A DNA stretch of 64,000 nt from positions 2,542,001 through 2,606,000 of the forward strand of contig JAMWFC010000082.1 in assembly GCA_027475525.1 (NCBI GenBank), in the 5' to 3' direction. Below the pieces are notes generated by a model that saw only the letters and a program-made list of their open reading frames with translations, searched no databases and was not told the origin of the DNA. The position numbers were made by a program, and so were the translations under genes. This DNA is from Macrolepiota albuminosa. Lineage: Eukaryota > Basidiomycota > Agaricomycetes > Agaricales > Agaricaceae. Shown here piece by piece: positions 24,415 to 35,963 of the stretch. Position 1 is the stretch's first letter. Every line of letters begins with the position of its first letter.

Positions 24415-25571
24415 TTAAGTTCTGACAATTTCATCAGACATCAAGGATGGATGCAATCCTGTATGCGCAGACTTACCTGACCATATTCGTTTGTTCTGTC
24501 CCAGAACACTGGACAGTCCGGGGCGGTGATTTCTTCGTCGTAAAATGATTATGAGGGCTACCACAACAGAAATGAATACAACTCCTCCGATTACCCCACC
24601 TGCAATAGCGCCAGTCATATGCGATTTTTGTCCGAGGGATGACGACGAGGATGTATATCCTGGCAGGTTGTCAAGACGGGCAAAAGAAGCATTGTACGTC
24701 AAGAAGTCGACGCCGACGGCGAGAGGCGGGGATATTTGTACTATTTGAACAGAAAGGGTGTGATTGCCTGCTGGCAGAGTTGGTGTTGAAAAGAGACAAG
24801 TCATGGGCAGCCCATCTAGGGTTCCGTCCGGTATTGATGTCACCGTGGATACTCCATCAATAGTATATGTTGCTGAAAAGTTGTGTCCAACAGAGATGTT
24901 GGCAAAGGATCCAAATATTGCAGCCGAACTACCTATTCGTTACATGAGCACATTGTGCACCTGATTAGACCGTATACTTAACCTGTGAAGTTAAACTGCA
25001 GGGTGTCCCCTACATTCTTACTCCAGTGCGTTGTGTCACGAAATGAAGCAGTAGAGAAATCGCTTGCACTTGGAGACGGATTCTGTGTTGACCAGGTACC
25101 GCTGTAAGCAAGATCGGGGCTGGTATCATCAACAATGATTGTACGACTTTGCAGGGATGTCGAGTGACCAGCTTCGACAACCAGGTAATCAAAGGTGGGC
25201 GTATCTAAGCTACCTGGAGCATAAATTAAGGTGTGCTGCCCATCAGAAAGTGACGGTGATTGGAAGGAACCCCGGTTATACTGAGTGATCCATGGCGAAT
25301 CGTCAAGCTTTGCTGAGTGGTTTTGCGAGGACGAGCTGAAGGTCATGACTTCCACACCGGTGCCTTAAGAAGCCTGTCAGCCATTGCTTATGTCGAATTG
25401 AGTGTCAGCCGTACCATAGAAAACGTATTGGAACCATCCATCCTGGCACTGATCGCTAGCTGTAGTAGTCCAGGTCTTGTTCATGTACGCTCCAGACACT
25501 GTCTCTTTCATCACTGGACACAGATACTTGAGTTCGGGACTTTGATCATCAACCACGAAGTGGACGGGCAT
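24415..25571 (-). CDS. Single-pass membrane protein with large extracellular region (Agaricomycete type)
   Basis: Function unknown. The N-terminal region carries Cys, Trp and many Asn-X-Ser/Thr sites in beta-rich sequence (for example YMNKTWTTT, DGWFQYVFYG and TLIYAPGSLDTPTFDYL). A Ser-rich stretch follows, then one strong transmembrane helix with a Gly zipper (GAIAGGVIGGVVFISVVVAL), a basic stop-transfer RRR, and a short cytoplasmic tail ending at 24415. Two copies of the beta module seem present, each about 130 residues. This layout is common in mushroom-forming fungi. No signal peptide is obvious at the ATG at 25571, so the true start may be elsewhere. Two introns near 25370 and 24970-24930. 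Confidence 0.7.
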
Positions 25572-25922
25572 GTCTAAGAAGCAGGGGAGGCGAACAAAAT
25601 TTCACCTGAGGGGGATGCTCTTTTATATAATGGGATGGATACGGCGGCGAGCGCCAAGTACTATGTGTCAATAACATGTCTCTCCTAGGATCTTCTTAGC
25701 GGCCCGAATTTCAAGCACGTCAGAATCTCAAGATGACAGACAGCCGGCTGGAAGAAGAGGGTCAGTTATGAAAATCGGATCAGGGAACCGAGTTCTAAAA
25801 ATTAGTCGCGAGGCGAACCAACACTATGTCTGGAGAAGTATTCTTTGATTGGGACGTAAATCTATCGCGCAATCATTATATTACTGCAGAGCTGGTTAGA
25901 GGATCACGTTTTTCTTGCTGCC
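25572..25922. other. Non-coding 0.35 kb
   Basis: Between the start of the membrane protein gene and the end of bL28m (both minus strand). Contains TATATAA near 25624, about 50 bp upstream of the membrane-protein start, a possible TATA element for that gene. Nothing else seen. Confidence 0.35.
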
Positions 25923-26500
25923 TCAAGAAAACAATAGTCTGTCGAGCGCTATTGAAAATGCATTATTCATTACTGCAACTAGTTTGAACGGAATGTCCAG
26001 AGCGTACTTGGGTAAGGAATCGAGGCCCAGTGCTTTCATCGCCTGCTCCCTGGCCCGGCGGGCATCGGCTAAAGTTGGCGGTTGGTTTGCCTTCATCCTG
26101 GGAGGTTTTTCTATTTCTTGTTGCGCAAGATGATCTCGTATTTGAAGTCTTATCCGCAGTCCCTCAGGCCCAAGGATTTTAGCGCTAGATTTCTCCACAT
26201 AGTTGTCGATACCACCATACTGAAGTATGTCCAATAACCTCCATGCGAACAGAAAAAAACATGACAGACCTTTTTTATTGTTCTTAAAGCGCGTGTTGTA
26301 AGCTTCACTCGTACATCTTCGCCTAGTGCCTCAGAGGGCAACCGTTTACGTTGAACGTTGGGTAGCCAAGTACGCCGTGTTTTGTGTTTTGAGAAAGGGA
26401 CATTATTTCCGTACTGCTTAGTCTTTCCCTGAAAAAGACCAAGTTGTGAACGTTTGAATGGCTGAGAAACGACAGAAAATATAGGCAGAGTGGGGAACAT
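25923..26500 (-). CDS. MRPL24: Mitochondrial large ribosomal subunit protein bL28m
   Basis: Component of the mitochondrial large ribosomal subunit. The L28 domain is clear: KRSQLGLFQGKTKQYGNNV, then SKHKTRRTWLPNVQRKRL, and VKLTTRALRTIKKYGGIDN across one intron (about 26230-26270). A C-terminal extension typical of fungal mitochondrial L28 follows, with charged RLQIRDHLAQQEIEKPPRMK. The ATG at 26500 gives MFPTLPIFSVVSQPF, a plausible presequence. A second copy of this start lies inside a 77-bp duplication further upstream. Divergent from SDHAF1; after removing the duplication only about 97 bp separate the two starts. Confidence 0.9.
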
Positions 26501-26604
26501 GGCGGCAATGGGGTGTTTGCGGGTCACCGTTTGAATGGCTGAGAAACGACAGAAAATATAGGCAGAGTGGGGAACATGGCGGCAATGGGGTGTTTGCGGG
26601 TCAC
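26451..26604. repeat. Perfect 77-bp tandem duplication 3
   Basis: Unit 26451-26527 repeats at 26528-26604. It duplicates the start codon region of bL28m. Confidence 0.95.
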
Positions 26605-26673
26605 ACCGTCAATTTGCCGAGGTGTTATTTGGCTTCAGCTTCAGGCCAAAATAACGCCTCTGCCCAATCCACC

Positions 26674-27043
26674 ATGTCGGCCCGCAAGTCGGGACTTCAG
26701 AAGGAGGTTCTGGCTCTCTACAGACGGTTCGAGGTCCTTATCTGAATTTCCAAAATCATGTGTTGAAGTTGCCTGCTTCAGGGCTCTTCGAATGGTTCAC
26801 TCAAAGCCAGAGTTCACTCGACCGAAATTCTTGCTCTTTGTGCGATACACTTTCCACACCAACGCGTCAAGTATATCTCCTCGTAATCTTAGCGCCATTG
26901 AGCATGCCCTCAGGAAAGGCGCACGTCAAATTGACATGTATGAAAATCCGGCGGTCAAGGATTGTTGGGTTTCAGATGATATGCTTACTTGGGAGAAAGG
27001 TTGGAAAGCAGAAAATACGTCACAGAAGAATACTAGACTTTAA
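26674..27043 (+). CDS. SDH6: LYR-motif succinate dehydrogenase assembly factor (SDHAF1 type)
   Basis: Small mitochondrial LYR protein that helps load iron-sulphur clusters into SDH subunit B. The start at 26674 gives MSARKSGLQKEVLALYRR, with the LYR motif (ALYR) spaced as in SDHAF1. An intron at about 26725-26779 follows, then ALRMVHSKPEFTRPKF and a Phe-rich block, then AIEHALRKGARQIDMYENPA. The length of about 105 residues fits. The last codons run into a 77-bp duplication (26996-27149), but the stop at 27043 lies in the first copy and is unaffected. LYR relatives exist; SDHAF1 is favoured by the motif position and FVRYTFHTNA. Confidence 0.82.
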
Positions 27044-27149
27044 ACGACACAAGAAACGAATATTATTATAATAAAGGTTGGAAAGCAGAAAATACGTCAC
27101 AGAAGAATACTAGACTTTAAACGACACAAGAAACGAATATTATTATAAT
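26996..27149. repeat. Perfect 77-bp tandem duplication 4
   Basis: Unit 26996-27072 repeats at 27073-27149, covering the last codons and stop of the SDHAF1-type gene. Confidence 0.95.
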
Positions 27150-27198
27150 GAATTCTCCTTTTGCAGGTATCCGATGAGTTAGATATCGTTCCTTGACG

Positions 27199-28155
27199 TT
27201 ATGGATTGACAAGTATCCCTGCCACTCGTTGTGCTTGAGGAGTGCTTTTGGGTTTTGGGGTTGCCTCTGGCGCAGCAGCCTCTGTCGCAGCCGCCTCCCT
27301 TGCCGCCTCCCTTGCCGCTTCTCTTGCAAGTTTCAATTCTTGTCTGCGGGAGCAGCCTCTGTCGCAGCCGCCTCCCTTGCCGCCTCCCTTGCCGCTTCTC
27401 TTGCAAGTTTCAATTCTTGTCTGCGGGCTAAATATGCTCGCCTCTTTTCTAATTGTTTTTGTTCGCGCTCCCAAGCTCCTTGCATCGAGTCCAACACTTG
27501 CTGATCAAATTTCTCCTCGCGCTCTGCTTCCACAATCTTAACGGCACCCTCATATGCCAATCTCCGCTCATTCAACACGGCCTTGATTCGTGCCATTGAT
27601 TTTCGGGTCTGGAAAATTGAGACTGAGAGCATAAAGAAACGACGTGAAAATTTACCTGGTGCACCCTGTGCTTAGACACCAGCAATTCGTGCTCTGTTAT
27701 TCCAATTCGCCTTCCTTCCTCCTTCTGAGTGGCCAGAAGGTTACGCTCACGCAACAAGATGTACCAAAGTGTATGAAGATCATTGAAGCTTTTTAATCTG
27801 AGTTCTGATGCCCTCCATGACCTTCCTAAATGACCATAACCCCGACATAGCTGGACAATGGACTTTCGCACTCACCAGTTTGCCTCGCTCTGCTACGAAT
27901 ATCTTCAAAGACTTCGTATTTAGCTTCTCCTTCCAGTTTGTCGGCATCCTCATTTTTCCTGAAAAAGCCCCACAAACCATGGTCCTCGCGCACCGGGACC
28001 TTCTGTTTAAGAATCTGGGAAAGTTTCTGACGTCGCGATGATGAACTCGGAGATACAGATGGCGCTTGCACAACTTCCGCAAAGGAGCGAACGGATATAC
28101 GAGAGGTGCTTGCTTTGGGTACACGGTTGACGATGGCACGGGCGACGGCAAACAT
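27199..28155 (-). CDS. MRPL4: Mitochondrial large ribosomal subunit protein uL29m
   Basis: Mitochondrial ribosomal protein with the MRP-L47/uL29 domain. The start at 28155 ([16 protein letters not shown]) is a typical presequence. The domain reads [20 protein letters not shown], then [37 protein letters not shown] and [19 protein letters not shown]. The C-terminus is a long charged helix with Ala-Arg-Glu repeats ([12 protein letters not shown]), ending ILVNP. As assembled, a 77-bp duplication at 27274-27427 shifts the frame in this helix and causes a premature stop. Removing one unit joins [13 protein letters not shown] to [11 protein letters not shown] in a single frame. Two introns. Head-to-head with RAD50. 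Confidence 0.88.
27274..27427. repeat. Perfect 77-bp tandem duplication 5
   Basis: Unit 27274-27350 repeats at 27351-27427 in the last exon of uL29m. Its removal restores the C-terminal reading frame. Confidence 0.95.
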
Positions 28156-28278
28156 TGTCAAGTCTCCAAGAAACACCGTGACGACCGAAAACTGAAGAAT
28201 GGCGTGGCAAATATCCGTAAATACGTGACAATAATGTGACATGTCGCGTCGAGGAGTACGTACGTCTATCCTCCCCTC
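28156..28278. promoter_or_regulatory. Compact bidirectional promoter of uL29m and RAD50
   Basis: Only 123 bp separate the two start codons on opposite strands, so both core promoters must overlap here or inside the genes. No named site was recognised. Confidence 0.6.
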
Positions 28279-31200
28279 ATGGCTTCCCTTAACAAACTTG
28301 CGATACGAGGCATACGTTCCTTTGATGACAAACAAATATCTGTTATCGAGTTTTTCTCCCCAGTGACTGTCATTGTTGGACACAATGGAAGTGGCAAGAC
28401 TACGATCATTGAATGTCTGAAATACGCAACCACGGGCGATCAACCGCCAAACACTCGTGGTGGCGCTTTCGTGCACGACCCAAAGATGGCAAACGAGAAA
28501 GAGGTTAAGGCACAAGTTAAGCTGCGTTTCCACGCTGCTAATGGAACGCGAATGCTTGCTGTGAGAAACCTGAGCGTCACAGTGAAAAAGACTTCTGGCT
28601 TCACGATGAAGACCCTAGAGAGTATCTTAGCACTTGCGGATGGAAGCGCAGAAAAGGGTGGAAAGGTGTGTCCTCTAAATCGCTTAGCCTTGTGATGATT
28701 TAATCATGGACAGAGGGGCGTCATATCTACGAAATGTGCCGAAATGGACACGGAAATACCTCAACTACTTGGAGTTTCGAAAGCCGTTCTCGAGAATGTC
28801 ATATTTTGTCACCAAGAAGATTCTTGGTGGCCGCTTGCAGAACCTTCTGCCCTAAAAAAGAAATTTGATGATATCTTTGAGGCGACGCGGTGTGTTTGGC
28901 GTCCCATCCATCATACAAAGAAGAGGTAGCTCATTTCTACTTTCCTAAGCTACACAAAAGCACTAGAAAACATAAAGAGCCTTCGGAAAGATCGTGTCGC
29001 TGATTTGAAAGCCGAGAATGAACGACTGCAAAGCCTAGCGCGTGAGAAAGCTTATGCGGACAAACTCAAGGAGCGGGAATCTCAATTGAACACGACAATT
29101 GCTGAAAAGCAGGTTGAATATGAACAGACCAAGAAGGAGTATGAAGCTCTTGTCGATGCTAACAAGAAGTTCTATCAACAAGCCACGGAGTTTCGTGAGT
29201 CGTATGTGAAGTATGAAGCTCTGGACGGGAAGAAGGCGCGCCTGCAAGCCGATTTAGACGAGGCCAAACTTAACCTACAAGAAATTATTGGTTCGTATCT
29301 GAGTTACTTTTGCCAATTACTTCTTTTTCATTCCTCTCAAAGGGACTGATGAGGAACTGGAACTGCGATTGCGTCGTTTCGATGAACACATCAATGCTCA
29401 AAAACAAAGGAAACGTTTGGAAGATACCAAGAGACAGGACCTCGATGATGAACTTGTGAATGTTCGCAAACAGTATACGGATCTTGTAGCCCAACGTGGT
29501 GGACTAGTTGCGGAGGAACATGTTTGTAACCCTTCCGACGTTCGTCTTTAATGGAGCTCAAGCTCATTTTTTCATGCTAGGCCCAAAACAAAAGGTTGAC
29601 CGAACGCGAACAACTTATTCACGAGATAGCGGAAAAGTATGGCATTAAGGGCTTCAACATTACTCCTTTGGAACGGGAAAAGGTCTTAGATTTCTTGTCA
29701 AGGCTTAATGACATGAAAAACAAGCATAGAATGGACTTGGAAAAACTCCAAGTACTTGCTATACTTTCTCCTCTTGTTTATTACTCATTTGCAAACAGAG
29801 CGATCTTCGAACTAAAACTGAGGAGTACGCCCAAAAACAAAGGACGATGGACAATGAATTGAGCAAACATAAGCTAGAAAAGGATAATCTTCGAGAACAG
29901 ATTGTATATCTTGTTTTCTTGTCAACAATACCCGCTCACAATGACTTTAGGCCGAACGTCAAAAAGCGATCAAAAAAGACGAACGTAAACTTGAGAACCT
30001 AATCACCATACCCTCTCAGTTGAAGACCCTCCAAGGCGATATGGACGAGAAAAGAGCACGTTTGAAGAAACTTCAAATCGACATGGGCGAGGCTCAACAT
30101 GATTCTAAATTAAGCGAAGTCACGAGCAAAATCAAAGCTCTTGATGATAGGCGAGAGTTACTGAACAATGAGCTGAGAACTCTGGGTCTACAGTCGGACG
30201 TCAGAGCAAAGCTTAATTTGGCGAAAGAGGATATCAAGGCAAAAAGTGCCGAGATACTCAATACGTATGTTTTGTGGTCTCAACGGAAACGGCTCTCTAA
30301 CCTCGGTTCTAGACTTGAATTGGCGAATGTCAAGGTCCGCAAGCTCACAAAAGGTAAAGATGTGACGGTTGATGCATTGGAATCAGAGGTCAACCGCCTT
30401 ACAACGTTAGTTGTGGATCACTGCGGCGATTAATCAATCACTCACCGGTTTACTGTAGAAATCGTGAACAGAAATGCGAAGAACTAGAAAGACATGTTAA
30501 CATAACCAATAACAACGTTTCGAAAGCAGAAGCCACAATGAACAACGCCAAGGCCCAGCTGAAGGCGAAGAAGGATGAGCTCCGAGGTAAACCCCAGTCT
30601 TGGTTGAGCAGATCAAGTCTAACAGTATAAATAGCAATGGAGCGACGGCTCAAAAATGAGGTTGAAGGGAATTCCTTGGAAGCAGCAATTAAAGTGGCTG
30701 CTAGCGAGGCTGGACATCGGAGACAGTACGCCTTTATCCTCTTTTGTCATTGAGTTAATTCCAACATAATGATAGACTGGATGGCAACCTAAGTGCAGGG
30801 GAAGCCGTATACACCAATTTTCTACATGTCGGAAGACTGCAGAGGATATGCTCAGCATGTAACCGACATCTGAATGATGAAGAGTTCAAAGTATTTGAGA
30901 AACATGTGAGTTTGAGGAAAAGTTCATGTCCCCTTCCAGGAATCGGCAGTTGAAACACGTTTAGATGGAAGAAATGAAGAAGAAGGCATCCCCAGAGGCT
31001 ATTAAAAACAATCAAGGCGAGATGGAAGATTGGGAATCCGAACTGGAGCGCTTGCAAAGCTTGCGCCCTGTAGAGGCTGCCCGCTATCAGCTGAAAACCA
31101 GTGACATACCTGCATTAGAAACAGAAATAAAAGAACTTGAAGATTCGTATCCACGTCTTACTCGTGAAGCAGAAGAGGTAGAATTTCACATTTTTCCTAC

Positions 31201-33316
31201 CAACTCGAATAGTGATTGTCATTGATAGGCTGTTGATAATCTAGACGCGGTTAAACGAGAGCTTAAAGAGATAAGTGTACTCAAGGAACATATGAAGACC
31301 ATCACGAGGCTTCGTGTAGAGGTCTCACGAGCGAAGGACGACGTTGTCAACTATGAAACGGAGTTGCAGGCCTCTGGATCCGTTAAAACGGCAGACGACG
31401 TTCAAAGGGAACTCGATGATGTAACGACTGAATCGTAAAGATATTCTTTTGCCCATTTCATTATGTAACAACTTTTGTGTCCAGGCGGTCTCTTGAACGC
31501 GAAAGGTCACAAATCACGACAGAACGGGATCGACAAAAGGAAACTTCCCGACGCATTGAAAACGGTATTCATGAGATGGAAATGAAGGAGAAAGACCTCA
31601 TCGGCCAAGCAAAGGAGAAGGAGAAAGTCGAGAAAGGGATAGCAGAAATGCAACAGGAGATCAACACTTTCACCAACCGAACAAAAGTGCGCTTACAATT
31701 GTTACTGTGACGTTTAACTCATTGGATTCATGCAGGATATTGACTTGAAGATATCGGAAGCTCGTGCACCGATCGATGCGCTTGAGGAAGAGCGACGGAA
31801 GTCCCAAAACGACATGAACATCGAAATCTCGCAGACTCAGCATTCCGCTCAGGAGTTCAATTCCGGCGTTGATAAGCTCGCTCTTATCAATAAGGACGTC
31901 GAGCGGTGAGATGCTGTCGTTTTCCTACGATTCATTGCTTGACATCTCCCAACACAAGATATGTTAAGGATCGGCGAGCTCGCCAATTGACCGAGTGTGT
32001 GCAAAATATTGAACACAGAGATGCCGAGATAAAGAGGCTTTCTGAGGACATTGAAACAGCTAGAACAACAATTGCAGAAATCGAGAAGGAAATTAATGCA
32101 AGCGGAGCTTCTGTTGCCAATTACCGAGACAACATACGAGTCCGAAAGTTAGCCAAGGAAATAATCGAGACACAGACCGAGATGGATGCCTGTGACATGG
32201 ATGGAGCCGCCAAAGCAGAACGAAACTTCGAAGAGAAGTATCCTCAGATGAAGGAGAGAGAGAACAGACTCCATACCAATGTAAGCGAAAAACGTTACGG
32301 CGGCAATGATGGACATCTGAATATACGCAGCATTCCCACATTGCGGGTGAAGTCAGCTCTCATCAGTCTCAGCTCAAAGCTTTGGAAGCCGATCTCAAGG
32401 AGTTCAAAGACATCAACAAAAAATACACGGAACAGTTGATCCGTGTCAAGGCAAGCTCTCGTTGCTGTTATTGAGTTACAACACTGATGGATGGAATAGA
32501 TGTCAGATATGGCAAATAGCGATTTGGAAAAATACGCCAAAGCCTTGGATAAGTTAATAAGACGAGCTCTGTCCACAGATTACCTCTTAATGGAAATTAA
32601 TATAGCGCGATTATGAAGTATCATGGCCTCAAAATGGAAGAAGTAAATGATACAATGAAACACCTTTGGAACAAAACGTATCAGGGAACAGGTGGGTTTC
32701 ACCTCGAGAACTCAAGTGCCGCCTAATTGAATGAATTTTAGACATCGACGGAATAAAGATACGCTCTGATGTTGAAGGCGGTGCTTCTAAACGATCGTAC
32801 AACTACCGAGTATAGTTCCATCTCATCCTTTTGACATGGTTTAACTATGTACAGGTGGTAATGACAAAGGACCAGGTGGAAATGGATATGCGCGGACGAT
32901 GTTCCGCTGGCCAAAAAATGCTTGCTTCCATTATTATTCGTCTTGCTCTTTCAGACTCGTTCGGTCAGAATTGCGGTATTCTTGCTCTAGATGAACCAAC
33001 CAATGCTTTGGATACCGAAAACATCGACGCGTTAGCTGCGAGCCTTGTTGAGTGCGTTTCAAAAGTCATGCATGCAAATACTTTCTGACTTCCATAATCA
33101 GTATCATCAACGAAAGAAAGAGTCATTCAAACTTTCAGCTGATTATCATAACTCATGATGAAAACTTTCTGCGAAAGCTTGGGCAAGCTGACGTGATGGA
33201 GTATTATTGGTATGTGTCACGTCACGGTCTCTATCGATAAGCCCTTACATTTTGACAGGCGAGTGTCCAGAGATTCGCGCCAGAAGTCTCTTATCGAACG
33301 CCAGAGGTTCAGATGA
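28279..33316 (+). CDS. RAD50: RAD50, ATPase of the Mre11 DNA break repair complex
   Basis: SMC-like ATPase of the Mre11-Rad50-Nbs1 complex, which senses and tethers DNA double-strand breaks in the nucleus. N-terminal [17 protein letters not shown] and Walker [16 protein letters not shown], then the Q-loop [13 protein letters not shown]. Very long coiled coils (about 29.0-32.6 kb, rich in Glu, Lys and Leu) flank a zinc hook with [10 protein letters not shown], its CxxC at 30849-30860. The C-terminal lobe carries the ABC signature [20 protein letters not shown] and Walker [15 protein letters not shown], then [13 protein letters not shown] and the end [16 protein letters not shown]. More than 15 short introns. 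All catalytic elements are present; no break seen. Confidence 0.95.
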
Positions 33317-33432
33317 TATTTTATTTGCATACTTATATGCCCATATCCTTCTACATAAATGTAATGATATATCCGAGTGTGTCTGTGTACTGTGTACCCT
33401 TTTGGAAAGTCCAGTATTTTTTTGAACGGATA

Positions 33433-35005
33433 ATGGAGCCTCCTATAAATTGTGCACGTCTTGAATCTCATCCAACTGCTAGAAATTGCGCCGTCGCTAC
33501 CTCAAGCCTTAAACCAGGCTCTACGGTCGCTGTTGTTCCATCTCTTGCAAACGTACTGTTACCATCGGAAAAGGGCCATAGATGTGATTTCTGTTTCCGG
33601 ATAACAGACGAACAGAGAAAGTTGCGAAAATGTACGGGATGTGCTTCTTATTGGTATTGCAGTGTTGAATGTAAGTCAACCGAGGAATTTGTGCGAAAGA
33701 TCTCCAACGTCTATCTAGGTCAGTCCCTGCAGTGGAAAAATCATCATAAGAAGATTTGCAAGAACTATCTCCTGTTTACTTCTTCGAGTTCATTTCAGGC
33801 TCTTTTCAGTCACGAGAGACTCGACGCCTTGTTACTTGCTCACGTCGTGGCTCAAGAGTCTCTTCCTCTTCCTGGTCCATCATTAATACAAGACAAGTCG
33901 TCGCCGATATCTACCTTCCTGTCGTTGCTTCCTGGCCCCAGAGCATTAGATGAATCCAAAATCGTTCTACCAAATCTAAAGCCAGTCATATCATCCTGTC
34001 GTTGCTTCCTGGCCCCAGAGCATTAGATGAATCCAAAATCGTTCTACCAAATCTAAAGCCAGTCATATCACAGAGACTGTGACCTTGGTCTATTCGAATT
34101 TAGCAACAATAATTTCGCAATTCATTCCCATCTCACTACTATCGGCCATGGCATATTTCCCCTTGCCAGTCGCCTTTTCAATCATTCTTGTTATCCGAAC
34201 GCAGCCCCAAAGTACCTTTTCACTCCGACGGGGGTAGTTATGCAGGTCATTGCTCTTCGAGAAATCCGCCAAGGTGAAGAGGTCCGTCGTATCTGTTCAA
34301 CCTTTTTCTCTCTGGGCTCTTTATCTTACTGAACAACCCTATCCAGATATGCATACCTTATCTTGACCCTGCAATGCTTCAAACTCGTCAGCAAATTTTC
34401 GACTTAACTTACGGTTTTCAATGCACATGCCCTTCTTGTGTCGAAATCAAAAGTTTCGGTAGTATTCCCCCTCCTCCCAATGATCCGGACGAGCTCTTGA
34501 CTGTTTCGAGATGCCTTCGCGCCTTCGTCGGCATCGAAACATCATTCTCGAACTTGCCAAGGAAGCCAAGGGAAACTATACCTAGGCTATTGCATTGCGT
34601 CTTTCATGAGACATACTTGTCCAACCTTTCTGAGGTGTTCAGCAAAGCCTCCCATGAATCTCAGTACGACTTAGCTATAGACGCTGGTGTTACCTTGCTT
34701 GGGGCATATATACTGATATATCCACCAAACTACCCTCAAATAGGTGAGCTTCGCGAACGCGTTCCAGCATACTGAGTTAATGTAAATCACGTTAAGGCAT
34801 ACATCTTCTGGAACTGGCAAAGACGACATGGAATATGTTCGTCAGCCTTGAGCAAAGTAAACCAGATATGGCATCAACATCGAAACGGAACGCCCAGTCA
34901 TTCTTGAACATGAGCCGTCAAGTCTTGATGACCTTTGGACAGGAAGGAGATCCTGGAGGACCGTTATCTGAGGTAGACACCCTTCAATCTCTGCTGGAAT
35001 CCTAG
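33433..35005 (+). CDS. SET and MYND domain protein (SMYD-like)
   Basis: Candidate protein lysine methyltransferase. An N-terminal split SET region is followed by a MYND zinc finger: CDFCF, then CTGCASYWYCSVEC and HHKKIC across an intron. The catalytic SET core has FPLASRLFNHSCYPNAAPKY, with the cofactor-binding NHSC, and VIALREIRQGEE. The post-SET cysteines read FQCTCPSC. A helical C-terminal part follows and the gene ends at 35005. Problem: the assembled sequence has a 77-bp duplication at 33917-34070. Even after collapsing it, the frame before (LLPGPRALDESK) and after (NNNFAIHSHL) do not join without one or two small indels near 34.0-34.1 kb. The gene may be a pseudogene or carry sequence errors. 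Confidence 0.8.
33917..34070. repeat. Perfect 77-bp tandem duplication 6
   Basis: Unit 33917-33993 repeats at 33994-34070 within the SMYD-like gene and introduces an early stop. Confidence 0.95.
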
Positions 35006-35963
35006 TTCCCCGTTCTACTCGAAAACGCAACACAGAAGGGCTGTTCCTTGTCCGTAACTTTGCTTCTGAGTGCAAAATAGATTTCTTGAGCCAAGTCGTT
35101 CCTGGAGATAGTTCCATTCAGACTATAAAGTTTTTGGCGGCCGCTGTGAACTTTGTACATCACTTCCGCGGGTATCTATTGTTCTCCACTGAGGCTCTGT
35201 CTTTTTTTTTTTTTGGTGGTATCACTACGGGCCGTGAACAGTTCACATAGTCAGCCTCCACGGTCCAGGATAAGGCGATTTCTCGCTAGCAGGGTTCAGA
35301 GAGTTGTCTCGGGGGGTCTTAGGGCCACCACCGGGGAAATGCATTTACGCACGAGTGTGGGGCTCGGGTTAACCAATACCCACTAAAACCACGGTAACCT
35401 TCCTCCAAGACCTAAGTGGGTCGAAGGACCCCTGTGCAAGATTCGTCCATGTATCTGCTACTAGTCCGGATTTCGTTGCCCTCTTACCGAACCTCGCCAT
35501 GTCTGTAGCTAGGCAATCTACCTTTATACGTCTTGCAATTGCAGATGATGCGCCCTGTGATCTCATTTGGCGTTACTGCTCGGTCCGGGTCCGAGTCTGC
35601 CAATTCTCCATTCGCACCTCATCTTCCAAATTTCGTATGCTGCTTCTGAGATCAGGATTGTATGGAAGCGTCTGTTGCCTCTATCACCCTTATCTTTTCT
35701 CTTCGTGATTGCGCATCCGAGGATGTCGCCTAAAGTCGGTTTTTTATATACGACACCCTTCTTTTCAAAGAGGAGCTGGATGTAACTTCACACCCTGTCT
35801 TGCCCAGAGAGGCTCTGTCTTAAAAGTTTAATCGTATTTTTGCACTTCTAATCCATTTGCTCCAAATCAATACGTCAACGAACTGTGTCTCAAAGTTAAC
35901 GGAAGCCTTCAGACCGGCAGTTTCGTAACAGTGAAGGGTGAGGGGTTGTATATATACTCGCCG
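35006..35963. other. Intergenic 0.95 kb occupied mostly by LINE relic 2
   Basis: Between the SMYD-like stop and the first ATG of the DUF4436-like gene. Outside the transposon insertion only short flanks remain; the last 150 bp should hold the promoter of the downstream gene. Confidence 0.5.
35204..35808 (-). mobile_element. LINE relic 2 with 13-bp target-site duplication
   Basis: A 5'-truncated, minus-strand copy of the family at 1.5 kb. The T run at about 35203-35214 is the poly(A) tail. Next to it is CACC, and the ORF end reads LRSWRKVTVVLVGIG with CLATDMARFGKRATKSG, closely like relic 1. The insertion is flanked by GAGGCTCTGTCTT at 35191-35203 and again at 35809-35821, a target-site duplication that fixes both ends and shows target-primed insertion. 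Only about 600 bp of the element's 3' end are present, with frame breaks. Confidence 0.9.

Noticed and set aside
35191..35214. LINE relic 2 inserted into the stop codon of the SMYD-like gene
   Set aside because: The reading that ended in TAA at the target site is not the SMYD frame. The SMYD C-terminal exon already stops at 35005, where the family normally ends.
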